Positions 25,488 through 33,671 of a stretch of DNA of 64,000 bases are shown here, one piece after another. The translations under genes and the position numbers were made by a program. Source of the DNA: Paenibacillus sp. LHD-117 (GTDB lineage: Bacteria > Bacillota > Bacilli > Paenibacillales > Paenibacillaceae); contig NZ_JAVFVT010000012.1 of the NCBI RefSeq assembly GCF_030929555.1, positions 110,244 through 174,243 on the forward strand, in the 5' to 3' direction. Within the stretch, counting starts at the first letter, position 1, and every line of letters begins with the position of its first letter. The notes below the pieces were generated by a model, which saw only the letters and a list, made by a program, of their open reading frames with translations, was not told the origin of the DNA and ran no database searches.

Positions 25488-27080
25488 ATGACGTTGCAAA
25501 ATGAAGCCTCGCCCGGCAAGGAAGAGGCGCTGGTCCTGATCGAGGAGCTGCTGGCGTTCGCACTGCGGAAAGGAATGGTCCAAGGGGAGGATGTCGCGTA
25601 CGCGCGCAACGCATTGCTCGATCTGTTCCGGTTAACGGAGCCGACAGACGCTGCGGCCGGCAGTGCTGAGCCTGCCGATAGCGCTGTGGAGCTGCTTGAG
25701 CCGCTGCTCGATTACGGCTTCGCAATCGGGTTGATCCCTGACAATACGGTCACGCAGCGGGACCTGCTCGATGCCCGCATCATGGGCCTGCTGATGCCGA
25801 GACCGTCAGAGACGACGGCCGCTTTCCGCGGCAAAGCCCGGGACGAGGGCATCGCCGCGGCGACGGATGCCTTCTACGCGCTGAATATCGACAGCAATTA
25901 CATCCGGATGGACCGTATTCGGAAGAATCAATACTGGCAGCATCCGACCCCGTACGGCGGCTTGGAGATGACGATCAACTTGTCGAAGCCGGAGAAGGAT
26001 CCGAAGGAAATCGCCTTGCTGAAGACGCTGCCGCAAGCCCATTATCCGAAGTGCCTGCTGTGCGCCGAGAACGTCGGATATGCGGGACGGGCAGATCACC
26101 CGGCTAGGCAAAATTTGCGGATTCTGCCGATGACGCTGCAAGATGAGCCTTGGTTTTTCCAATATTCGCCATATGTATATTACAACGAACATAGCATCGT
26201 GTTTAAAGGCGCGCATGAGCCGATGGCCGTGACGCATGCCTCATTCGCCAGGCTGCTGGACTTCGTGGAGCAGTTCCCGCATTATTTCATCGGCTCCAAC
26301 GCGGATCTTCCGATCGTAGGAGGTTCGATCTTGAGCCACGACCACTTCCAGGCGGGACGCCACGTCTTCCCGATGGAGAGCGCGCCGATCGAGGCAAGCT
26401 TCGCGGACGAACTCGGCTCGGCCGTGACGTACGGCATCGTTCAGTGGCCGATGTCGGTGCTCCGGCTGCGCGGATCGTCCAAGGCAGCGGTACATGCGGC
26501 AGGCTGCCGCATTCTGGACAGGTGGAAAGCGTATAGCGATCCGTCCGCAGACGTGCTCGCGTATTCGGAGCTCGAAGGCGGCGAACGTATTCGGCATAAT
26601 ACGATTACGCCGATTGCCCGTCTGAAGGATAGCGGCGACTATGAGCTGGATCTCGTGCTGCGCAACAACCGTACGAGCGAGGAGCATCCCGGCGGGATCT
26701 TCCATCCGCATAGCCATCTTCATCATATCAAAAAAGAAAATATCGGCTTGATCGAAGTCATGGGTCTAGCGGTCCTTCCCGGCCGGCTCAAGGAAGAACT
26801 GGAGCAAATCGCCGAGCTGTTGACGCCGGAAGCTGCCGCGTCCGCGGCAGAACTGCGCGCGGAAGGCCATAAGCTGGCGCATCATGCCGATTGGGCGGAG
26901 ATGCTCGAACGGAAGTACGGTACCTCGCTGTCGAAGGAGGAAGCAGGGGCCGCCGTACGTTCGGAGACGGGCGACAAGTTCCTGGACGTGCTGCTGGATG
27001 CCGGCGTGTTCAAGCGGAACGAGCAGGGTGCCGCTGCCTTCCGGACATTCCTCGCGGCCGCAGAGCTGAAGCCGGTGTAA
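25488..27080 (+). CDS. galT: UTP/UDP-glucose--hexose-1-phosphate uridylyltransferase, Gram-positive type
   Basis: 530 residues, the length of the Firmicute GalT class (about 500) rather than the ~350-residue proteobacterial type. The ATG at 25488 has AGGAG upstream. Typical motifs are 'PYVYYNEHSIVFKGAHEPM', 'VGGSILSHDHFQAGRH' and the catalytic His cluster 'GGIFHPHSHLHHIKKENIG'. The enzyme transfers UMP between UDP-glucose and galactose 1-phosphate. A Pro/Ala-rich insert near residues 50-60 is slightly unusual. It ends the gal cluster and is followed by a terminator. Confidence 0.95.
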   Translation: MTLQNEASPGKEEALVLIEELLAFALRKGMVQGEDVAYARNALLDLFRLTEPTDAAAGSAEPADSAVELLEPLLDYGFAIGLIPDNTVTQRDLLDARIMGLLMPRPSETTAAFRGKARDEGIAAATDAFYALNIDSNYIRMDRIRKNQYWQHPTPYGGLEMTINLSKPEKDPKEIALLKTLPQAHYPKCLLCAENVGYAGRADHPARQNLRILPMTLQDEPWFFQYSPYVYYNEHSIVFKGAHEPMAVTHASFARLLDFVEQFPHYFIGSNADLPIVGGSILSHDHFQAGRHVFPMESAPIEASFADELGSAVTYGIVQWPMSVLRLRGSSKAAVHAAGCRILDRWKAYSDPSADVLAYSELEGGERIRHNTITPIARLKDSGDYELDLVLRNNRTSEEHPGGIFHPHSHLHHIKKENIGLIEVMGLAVLPGRLKEELEQIAELLTPEAAASAAELRAEGHKLAHHADWAEMLERKYGTSLSKEEAGAAVRSETGDKFLDVLLDAGVFKRNEQGAAAFRTFLAAAELKPV

Positions 27081-27123
27081 CATACGCAATCGGGTTTTCG
27101 CCGCTTCAAACCTAATTCGAAAT

Positions 27124-27173
27124 AACCTTTCCTCGGTCGAATGGATCTGTAACATTCGAGGGAAGGTTTTTTT
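27124..27173 (+). terminator. Terminator after galT
   Basis: Arms 27124-27143 and 27153-27168 (AACCTT...TCGAATG with CATTCGA...AAGGTT) are followed by a T7 run. Confidence 0.82.
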
Positions 27174-27206
27174 GTTGTGCTTAGGGTGAAATTATGGTAT
27201 TTTTTA

Positions 27207-27240
27207 TATAATAAATATTTTTAATTGAATAATATTTATT
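27207..27240 (+). promoter_or_regulatory. AT-rich promoter with 10-bp inverted repeat operator candidate
   Basis: A perfect TATAAT (27207-27212) is overlapped by AATAAATATT (27210-27219), which is repeated inverted as AATATTTATT (27231-27240), 11 bases apart. The placement just before the 27272 gene suggests a repressor site. No good -35 box is seen. Confidence 0.45.
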
Positions 27241-27271
27241 TACGCATTCAGATCGATATTGGAGGTTCAAC

Positions 27272-27724
27272 ATGCCTGAGAAAATGATGCCCCTAGAGGA
27301 ATTCCTGGAACTGACGACGGACGAACAAGTTGAGAAACTGAAGCGCTGGAAGATGGATTATACGCTTAAGGATATCCGGGAAGCTTGGAACTTCAAGCAT
27401 TCCGCTCAATATTACATGCTGTTGAAGAAGCTGCGGATCTATGAGCGGGTCGTGAACAAGTCCGACAAGTTTTATCCGGCGCAGGAGCAGCTGCTGCACA
27501 GGCCGAACCAGGCGGACGAGCTTGGCTGGAGAACGCAATCGGCGGCGAAGCTGCCGGCAGACAGCTTCGATTATCATCTCAACACGACGCTTAGCGGTGC
27601 CGAGCTGGCGGACAAGCTGGAACGTCTTGCCCACTTCCTGAAGGGCGAACGGAAGAATATCGCGATCAAGCTGTCCATCGGAGCGGTAGAATCCGAAGCG
27701 GCGGAAGAAGAAACCGAAGAATAA
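27272..27724 (+). CDS. Conserved hypothetical protein
   Basis: 150 residues, mostly helical and acidic at the C-terminus ('SEAAEEETEE'). The segment 'MDYTLKDIREAWNFKHSAQY' reads like a small helix-turn-helix ('...LKDIREAWNFKHSAQYYMLLKKL'), so DNA binding is possible. A second part, 'GAELADKLERLAHFLKGERK' followed by 'NIAIKLSIGAVE', looks like a beta-hairpin domain. GGAGG precedes the ATG. I do not recognise the family. If it is a regulator, the inverted repeat at 27210-27240 would be its own operator; this is speculative. Confidence 0.65.
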   Translation: MPEKMMPLEEFLELTTDEQVEKLKRWKMDYTLKDIREAWNFKHSAQYYMLLKKLRIYERVVNKSDKFYPAQEQLLHRPNQADELGWRTQSAAKLPADSFDYHLNTTLSGAELADKLERLAHFLKGERKNIAIKLSIGAVESEAAEEETEE

Positions 27725-27765
27725 CAGGTAAAGCGCCGTCGCGAGAGCGATCGCCGGCCTGACGG

Positions 27766-27807
27766 CAAGAACCGGAATCATGTTGATTCCGGTTCTTGTC
27801 ATTTTGT
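27766..27807 (+). terminator. Terminator after the hypothetical gene
   Basis: A 14-bp perfect stem, AAGAACCGGAATCA/TGATTCCGGTTCTT, has a three-base loop (27767-27797) and is followed by a weak T-rich tail. Confidence 0.75.
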
Positions 27808-27894
27808 CGGATTGTGCTAAATAATGGTTTGTTATGGAATTCAATTGAAATATTTGTGTCACGATTACAACGTTGGATTGAAAATAATCGACGA

Positions 27895-28119
27895 TTATTT
27901 GCGGAGCTTGCCCAGCTCGGAGACAAGAGCTTCGACTTCGCTGATGCTGAATTTGTCTTTGCTCGCGACGTGATCGTACAGATCCTTGATGTCTTCGTAT
28001 CGTTCGATGCTGAAGTTGGATGCCTGCATGGCGGCGCCGGAAGCCATTCTCAGCTTCGTCTTGATCGTTTCGATCATGTATTCGACATTCTCTTGCGTAG
28101 GTAATTGAAGATCGGACAC
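27895..28119 (-). CDS. DUF1128 (YfkK-like) small protein
   Basis: 74 residues from a GTG start at 28119 with GGGAGGG upstream; a longer frame to 28200 has no ribosome site. The sequence 'VEYMIETIKTKLRMASGAAM', 'ERYEDIKDLYDHVASKD' and 'FSISEVEALVSELGKLRK' matches the all-helical DUF1128 family, for which B. subtilis YfkK is the model. It is cytosolic with unknown function. It is monocistronic and convergent with the upstream hypothetical gene. Confidence 0.82.
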   Translation of the reverse strand: MSDLQLPTQENVEYMIETIKTKLRMASGAAMQASNFSIERYEDIKDLYDHVASKDKFSISEVEALVSELGKLRK

Positions 28120-28312
28120 GAATTTCCCTCCCTCACGATTGCGATTGATCTCGTCATTGTACCATGATGCGCATCCTCCGCACCACAAATTGAAGAGCAA
28201 TCCGAATTTCGATACAATGAACGGAGCGGAACATGCGCATATGAGGCTGATGCAAAACAGCCAATCGATAGATTGTAACTATTTGGCGGGGAGGGACGGG
28301 AGGAGGATGAAG

Positions 28313-28849
28313 ATGGCGACGGTTACGGAGCCCATGGAGGCAACGGGTGAGCGGCTTGCCTCGTTCCTGGGGGAAATCGCGCGGGTGCAGCCCGACCGCA
28401 AGCGCATCTTGTTCCTATGCGTGGGCACCGATTGTTCGACCGGAGATGCCTTCGGTCCGCTTGTCGGCACGATGCTGGAGGAGCATGGCTGGCCCGGCGT
28501 CATCGGCACGCTTGCGGAGCCGTGCGACGCCCATAAAGTCGAGGCGGCGGCCGCGGCGGCATTGCGGCTTCGCAAGGACGAAGCCGCAACCGTGATCGCG
28601 ATCGATGCTTGCCTCGGCAAGCCGCAATCGGTTGGAGGTTACGTGCTGAGCCGCGGCCCGCTTAAACCCGGCGCGGCAACGGGACGCCGGCTTCCTCCTG
28701 TCGGGGACTACGGCATCGCGGGCGTCGTCAACAGGCAGGGGCCCAAGGCATATGCGATGCTGCAGACGACTTCGCTGCACCTTGTGATGAACATGGCGAA
28801 GCAGATTGTTTCAGCGATCGACGATGCGTGGTATATCCATAAGAAATGA
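28313..28849 (+). CDS. yyaC: Sporulation protein YyaC (GPR-like peptidase fold)
   Basis: 178 residues. GGGAGGAGG (28298-28306) lies six bases before the ATG at 28313, which is preferred over the adjacent ATG at 28307. Key segments are 'ILFLCVGTDCSTGDAFGPLV', 'AVIAIDACLGK'-like 'TVIAIDACLGKPQSVGGY' and 'LPPVGDYGIAGVVN', as in YyaC and other GPR-related spore proteins. The N-terminus is shorter than in B. subtilis. It is expected to be expressed in sporulation and supports a spore-forming host. The alpha/beta hydrolase gene follows 37 bases downstream. Confidence 0.85.
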   Translation: MATVTEPMEATGERLASFLGEIARVQPDRKRILFLCVGTDCSTGDAFGPLVGTMLEEHGWPGVIGTLAEPCDAHKVEAAAAAALRLRKDEAATVIAIDACLGKPQSVGGYVLSRGPLKPGAATGRRLPPVGDYGIAGVVNRQGPKAYAMLQTTSLHLVMNMAKQIVSAIDDAWYIHKK

Positions 28850-28886
28850 TTCATTAATTCCAAGCACAATTCAGGAGGGATTCGGC

Positions 28887-29747
28887 ATGAATGGAAGACC
28901 TGGCATTGACGCGCAAGCGATCTCTATCGCTAACGGCTCCGTAACGCTTGCAAGCGGCCTTGAGCTTGCCTATTACGATTCGAAGGAAACGAACGGGGAG
29001 GCGCCCGCGCTGGTGCTTCTGCACGGCTATTGCGGCAGCTCCTCTTACTGGGAGCAAGTCGCCGGGGAGCTCTCGCGAGTCGCGAGAGTCATCGCTCCGG
29101 ATGCGCGAGGGCACGGCCTAAGCGCCGCTCCGGCGGACGAGATCTATGCCATGGAAGCTTTCGCCGGAGATGTCGAAGAGCTGCTGAGCCGGCTTGGCAT
29201 CGATAAGGCCGTCATGCTTGGCCATTCGCTTGGCGGATATATTACGCTCGCCTATGCCGAACGGTACGGCAGCAGGCTCGCCGCGTTAGGCCTGATCCAT
29301 TCTACGCCGCTGCCGGATAGCGACGCCGCTAAGGCGAATCGGGACAAAGCCGTTCGCGCCATCGAGCAGGAAGGCGTTGACGCGTTCGTCGAAGGGCTGA
29401 TTCCGAAGCTGTTCGCCGCTGACCGGATCGGAGAGCTCGAAGCCAAGGTTGCGCGGGGCAAGGAGATCGGTCGAGCAACCTCGCAGCACGGTGCCGCGGC
29501 AACGGCAAGGGGAATGAAGGAGCGGCCGGATCGCAGCGGAGTGATACGCGACGCGGTTCTGCCCGTCCTGATCGTTGCGGGCGCGAAGGACGGCGTCATA
29601 CCGCCGGCTAGCGCGTTCGCTGCGGCGGGTAGCCGGACGACGACTGTGTTGCTGGAGCAAGCCGGGCACATGAGCATGATGGAGTGCCCGGACGAGTTGG
29701 TCGCCGCGATAATCGGTTTTGCGGGAATCGTGAACGGCAGGGAGTAA
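28887..29747 (+). CDS. Alpha/beta-fold hydrolase
   Basis: 286 residues. The start at 28887 has GGAGGG six bases upstream. Classical alpha/beta-hydrolase signatures are 'LVLLHGYCGSSSYWEQVAGE' (oxyanion HG), 'RVIAPDARGHGLS', the nucleophile elbow 'VMLGHSLGGYITLAYAERYG', 'VLIVAGAKDGVIPP' (Asp) and 'LLEQAGHMSMMECPD' (His). It is cytosolic and most like carboxylesterases or 3-oxoadipate enol-lactonases. The substrate is unknown. It is probably in one unit with the following two genes. Confidence 0.82.
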   Translation: MNGRPGIDAQAISIANGSVTLASGLELAYYDSKETNGEAPALVLLHGYCGSSSYWEQVAGELSRVARVIAPDARGHGLSAAPADEIYAMEAFAGDVEELLSRLGIDKAVMLGHSLGGYITLAYAERYGSRLAALGLIHSTPLPDSDAAKANRDKAVRAIEQEGVDAFVEGLIPKLFAADRIGELEAKVARGKEIGRATSQHGAAATARGMKERPDRSGVIRDAVLPVLIVAGAKDGVIPPASAFAAAGSRTTTVLLEQAGHMSMMECPDELVAAIIGFAGIVNGRE

Positions 29748-29817
29748 ACGGAATAGGCTAGCTTTCGTGGGATAGCCGGGAATGGCACAGGAAGAGGTTG
29801 TCCGGGGAGGAATTCGT

Positions 29818-30474
29818 TTGTTTCAACGGGATTATTTCATGCGCATGATCGCGCAGATGACCGAAGCGATCGGGCAGATTATGAATCTGAGGCGGGAGCG
29901 GAAGCAGGAAGAGGCTTTGCTCGTCATCGACGAGCTGTTGGACAAGCAGTTCCGGCTTAGCAGCAAGCTGATCCGGTCGCTCTCGGACGACGATCTGATG
30001 AAGGTTATGTCCACGAACGGTCACCCGGACACGGACCAACTGCAAGCGATCGCGTTATTGCTGAAGCAGGAAGGGCTTCTTAATGCCGAACTCGGAAGGG
30101 AAGCGGAGAGCTTTGCCGGCTACGTGAAGTCGCTTAAGTTGTTCCTTCGGCTTTCCATTCTCGGAGCGGAGCCGACGCTCGTAGAGCCGGAGGGCGAGAT
30201 TCGCGATTTGCTGGATACGCTCCGTCCTTACGAGCTGCCGGTTCCCGTCAAGAGGCTGTTAATGGCCTGGCATGAAGCCGAAGGCAGGTATGCCGGCGTG
30301 GAGGATGTTATGTACGAATTGATCGAGGATATGGCGATGCCGGCCGGCGAAGCGGCCGAAATCTACGAACGGCTGCTGAAGCTGGAGGATGTGGAGCTTG
30401 AGGCAGGCGGGCTGCCGAGGGAAGAGATCTTGCAAGGTTTAGCGGGGCTGTCCGTAGAGAAATGCGAGGAGTGA
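29818..30474 (+). CDS. DUF6483-like hypothetical protein
   Basis: 218 residues if translation begins at TTG 29818, which has GGGGAGG eight bases upstream and gives 'MFQRDYFMRMIAQMTEAIGQ'. An ATG at 29782 would add 12 residues but has a poor site. The protein is highly helical, with repeated leucine-rich helices ('KQEEALLVIDELLDKQFRLS', 'EAAEIYERLLKLEDVELEAG'), resembling a TPR-like solenoid. There is no signal peptide. It ends nine bases before the methyltransferase gene, so the two are likely coupled. The family name is from memory; function unknown. Confidence 0.68.
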   Translation: MFQRDYFMRMIAQMTEAIGQIMNLRRERKQEEALLVIDELLDKQFRLSSKLIRSLSDDDLMKVMSTNGHPDTDQLQAIALLLKQEGLLNAELGREAESFAGYVKSLKLFLRLSILGAEPTLVEPEGEIRDLLDTLRPYELPVPVKRLLMAWHEAEGRYAGVEDVMYELIEDMAMPAGEAAEIYERLLKLEDVELEAGGLPREEILQGLAGLSVEKCEE

Positions 30475-30483
30475 ACGGGGTAA

Positions 30484-31677
30484 ATGACGCAACTAGAAGA
30501 GTGGCAGCGAGAGATTAGGGCATGGGTCGGAAGCAAGCAGATGCTTCACGCCACCCTCAGCCAGCCTAGGCGAAAGGACGGGGATACCGCACCGAAGACG
30601 GTCATCCGTCCGATTCAGATGAAGGACGGGATTTATTATCAATTCGAATCGCATTACGCGAACAAGGCGCTCCATAGGAACGTGAAGGAGCAAGAAGCGG
30701 CGGAAGAGCTGATTGCTCTCTTGGCAGGCGAATATCGCCAGGCGCTGGTGAAAACGCCTGATTCCGATGTCCAGCTGTTATTCAGCAAGAAGGGGAAAGC
30801 CGCGATCCGCAAGCTGCCGCCATCAACGAAGAACGGCACGGCCGTCTTGCAGCATAACCGCCAGAAGCGGCGCGTTCTCGAAGAAGGCACGCCGGTGCCG
30901 TTCCTGGTAGAACTGGGCATCATGACCCCGGAAGGCCGAGTCCACGCGAAAAAGCAGGACAAATTCCGCCAGATCAATCGGTTCTTGGAAATGGTGTCCG
31001 ACGTGCTGGACGATCTACCGTCGGGCAGAGAAATCCGCATCGTCGATTTCGGCTGCGGCAAGTCCTACCTGACCTTCGCGTTGTACCATCTGCTGGCGGT
31101 AGAGCTTGACCGCCCGATATCCGTCATCGGTCTCGATCTGAAGGCGGATGTCATCGCTTTCTGCTCCGAGCTGGCCGCGAAGCTGGGGTACGATCGCCTG
31201 CAGTTCCTTGTCGGCGATATCGCGGAATACGAGGGTGTCGCATCGGCGGATATGGTCGTGACGCTTCATGCTTGCGACACGGCGACCGACGCGGCGCTTG
31301 CCAAGGCCGTTGGCTGGGGAGCCTCCGTCATTATGTCGGTTCCTTGCTGCCAGCACGAGCTGTTCAAGCAAGTCGACAACGAGGTGCTTGCTCCTATTTT
31401 GTCTCAAGGCCTGCTCAAAGAACGGTTCGCTGCTTTGGCCACGGACGCGGTCAGGGGGCAGCTGCTGGAAGTGCTCGGATACAAGGTGCAGATGCTCGAA
31501 TTCGTGGATCCCGAGCACACGCCAAAGAACCTGCTCATTAGAGCTGTAGCCTCAGGGAAGAAGGAACTATCCCAGCGCAAATGGGAGCAGTACGAGGCAT
31601 TCAAGTCCTTCCTTAGCCTCTCTCCGGCGCTCGAGCGAATGATTCCGAATGCCTGGCCGGCGACTGAGCGAGAATAG
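30484..31677 (+). CDS. Class I SAM-dependent methyltransferase (Methyltransf_32-like)
   Basis: 397 residues. The N-terminal ~150 residues ('LHATLSQPRRKDGDTAPKTV', 'KDGIYYQFESHYANKALHRN') precede a Rossmann methyltransferase with SAM motif 'IRIVDFGCGKSYLTFALYHL' (residues ~180-200), 'VIGLDLKADVIAFC', and a 'VTLHACDTATDAAL ... SVPCCQHEL' segment typical of the GSTCD/METTL-like group (PF13679). The PCCQH motif is characteristic. The target (RNA or protein) is unknown. The start is ten bases after the previous stop, with GAACGGGGT upstream. Confidence 0.78.
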   Translation: MTQLEEWQREIRAWVGSKQMLHATLSQPRRKDGDTAPKTVIRPIQMKDGIYYQFESHYANKALHRNVKEQEAAEELIALLAGEYRQALVKTPDSDVQLLFSKKGKAAIRKLPPSTKNGTAVLQHNRQKRRVLEEGTPVPFLVELGIMTPEGRVHAKKQDKFRQINRFLEMVSDVLDDLPSGREIRIVDFGCGKSYLTFALYHLLAVELDRPISVIGLDLKADVIAFCSELAAKLGYDRLQFLVGDIAEYEGVASADMVVTLHACDTATDAALAKAVGWGASVIMSVPCCQHELFKQVDNEVLAPILSQGLLKERFAALATDAVRGQLLEVLGYKVQMLEFVDPEHTPKNLLIRAVASGKKELSQRKWEQYEAFKSFLSLSPALERMIPNAWPATERE

Positions 31678-31766
31678 CTTCTATTCTATGAAATAGGCAA
31701 TTGTCGATAGGAATAACATTTGCTACAATGGAAATAGATGGCTACCAAACGGATGGGTGAACCTTA

Positions 31767-33455
31767 TTGGATTGGATGATCTGGCTCGATTTTAGCATGT
31801 TTCTAATGCTTGCAGTTCTGTTCCTCTACGTGTTTTCTTCAAGCACTGTCACGGTTCTGCACCGCATCTATCTCCTGCTTCACGTCGTATTTATTATGTG
31901 GCCGCTATTCCAGTTCGCATCGCAGACGACATCCGAGACCTCCTATAGGCTCCTTTACCTATCTGCATCTTATCTAGGACTATCGTTGCTCGGCATCGGC
32001 TGGTTCGTGTTCATTCTATTTTTGACGGGCCAGTCCTACGTCATCCGGAAGAGCAGGTTATTCGTCCTGTCGATACCGGCCCTTATTTCCGTCACGGTCG
32101 TATGCTGGAATCCGAACGGCATGTTCTTGACCATTAACGACAAGCTGGAGCCGCTCAAGCAGCTGCAGCATGGCCCTTTGTTTTGGATCATGATCGGACA
32201 GCTGCTTCTTTATCTGTCCGTGTCGCTCGTTATCCTGATCTACAAGATGAGAAGAAAGGATGAATCCGCGCGTCAGCGGAAGATGGTCCGCACGGCTCTG
32301 ATCGGGTTATTCATGCTTGCGTTTTTTGCCTTCGCGGATTTGTTCGTCAATATTTATTTCATCGCGCATTTCGCGAGGTACATACCGCTTATCTCGGTCG
32401 GGCTTGCCTCGACGGCAACGTATATCGTGAACGCGATCAGCCGCAACCGGGTGTTCGACATCATCCAGATCGTTCAGCGGGACGTCGTGAATACGATGTC
32501 CACGGGTATTCTCGTGATGGACGAAAACGATATTATTCTTGAAGTGAACAAAGTGATGAAGCCAATCCTGCGTCTCCGGATCGGCGATTTCTTCCAGCCT
32601 GCCGCCCTGGCGGCACAATTCAAGGACGACACGGCCAAGCAATTGCTCGCGTTATTCGAAGCCCAGCGATCCCGCCCGATGGAGCGGCTGGAAGTCGAGC
32701 TGAACATGGAGATTAATCCTATCCGCCATGCGGTCGTGCAGTCGGCTCCCATCCTCGACGGGAAGAAACGAATCATCGGCCGCGTGTTGACGTTCCAGGA
32801 CGTGACGGAGCTTCGGATGCTTGTAGAGGAGACGAATACGCAGAACGAGCTGCTGCAGCAACGCAACAGCGAGCTGCTGCTCATGCAGGACGAGCTCTAC
32901 CAAGCGAACAAGAAGCTGGAGCATATGGCCATTACCGATGGGCTGACGGGCTGTTATAACCGCAGGTACCTGCTTCAGCAATTGGAAGCCGAGATCGTTG
33001 CGAACATCCGCTACGGCATCCCGTTTTCGTTGTTTATTTTCGATCTCGACCATTTTAAGACCATTAACGACCGGTTCGGCCATCTAACCGGCGATGAAGT
33101 GCTTTGCAGTACGGTGGATGCCGTTCGGAGCGTCTTGCGATTAACGGATGTGCTCTCCAGGTTCGGCGGGGAAGAGTTTACTGTCTATCTGCCCCACACT
33201 AACAAGGAGCAGGCGGAGCTGATCGCCGAGCAGGTGAAGATGACCGTCGAACAGAATAAAGTGCCGTCCGGCGTGGGAGAGGGGACAATCTCCGTCACGA
33301 TCAGCATGGGGGTCATATCGATCGACCGTTTCGATATTTCGAATCTGAACGATCCCAAGTCGTACTTGCGCGAGTTGATGGCTCAAGCCGATGCCGCGCT
33401 TTACGAAGCCAAGTACAACGGGCGCAACCGGATCGTGAAGAGCAAGCTTGCGTAG
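31767..33455 (+). CDS. Membrane diguanylate cyclase (7TM-PAS-GGDEF)
   Basis: 562 residues, probable TTG start. Seven membrane segments fill about residues 5-230 (histidine-kinase-type 7TM sensor). A PAS domain follows ('GILVMDENDIILEVNKVMKP', residues ~245-365), then a short coiled coil ('NELLQQRNSELLLMQDELYQ') and a GGDEF domain. The active loop is GGEEF ('LSRFGGEEFTVYLPHT') and an RxxD inhibitory site (RLTD) lies five residues before it, so it should make c-di-GMP with product inhibition. An HD-GYP-like protein gene follows, fitting local c-di-GMP turnover. Confidence 0.88.
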   Translation: MDWMIWLDFSMFLMLAVLFLYVFSSSTVTVLHRIYLLLHVVFIMWPLFQFASQTTSETSYRLLYLSASYLGLSLLGIGWFVFILFLTGQSYVIRKSRLFVLSIPALISVTVVCWNPNGMFLTINDKLEPLKQLQHGPLFWIMIGQLLLYLSVSLVILIYKMRRKDESARQRKMVRTALIGLFMLAFFAFADLFVNIYFIAHFARYIPLISVGLASTATYIVNAISRNRVFDIIQIVQRDVVNTMSTGILVMDENDIILEVNKVMKPILRLRIGDFFQPAALAAQFKDDTAKQLLALFEAQRSRPMERLEVELNMEINPIRHAVVQSAPILDGKKRIIGRVLTFQDVTELRMLVEETNTQNELLQQRNSELLLMQDELYQANKKLEHMAITDGLTGCYNRRYLLQQLEAEIVANIRYGIPFSLFIFDLDHFKTINDRFGHLTGDEVLCSTVDAVRSVLRLTDVLSRFGGEEFTVYLPHTNKEQAELIAEQVKMTVEQNKVPSGVGEGTISVTISMGVISIDRFDISNLNDPKSYLRELMAQADAALYEAKYNGRNRIVKSKLA

Positions 33456-33481
33456 GTGAGCAAGGTGCCGCGGTGCGGCCC

Positions 33482-33520
33482 AAGGATGTAGCAGGGAAAG
33501 CCTGCTCCGTCCTTTTTTTT
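33482..33520 (+). terminator. Terminator after the diguanylate cyclase gene
   Basis: AAGGA...AGCAGG pairs with CCTGCT...TCCTT across a GAAAG loop and is followed by eight T residues. Confidence 0.85.
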
Positions 33521-33671
33521 CACTTTTGCTTGTTCAGAATTTTTTCAGACGTCTCTGCATGTCCTTGGCGGCGGCGGAAACGGCTTACATAGTCAGATAC
33601 ATTTTTGTCTGCTAATATAGGAATATCCGACTACGGTATAGCGATGTTCGATTGAAGGCGGGAAGTAACAA

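Noticed and set aside
24434..25609. A 391-codon minus-strand frame opposite galE
   Set aside because: Shadow of galE, with no family resemblance.
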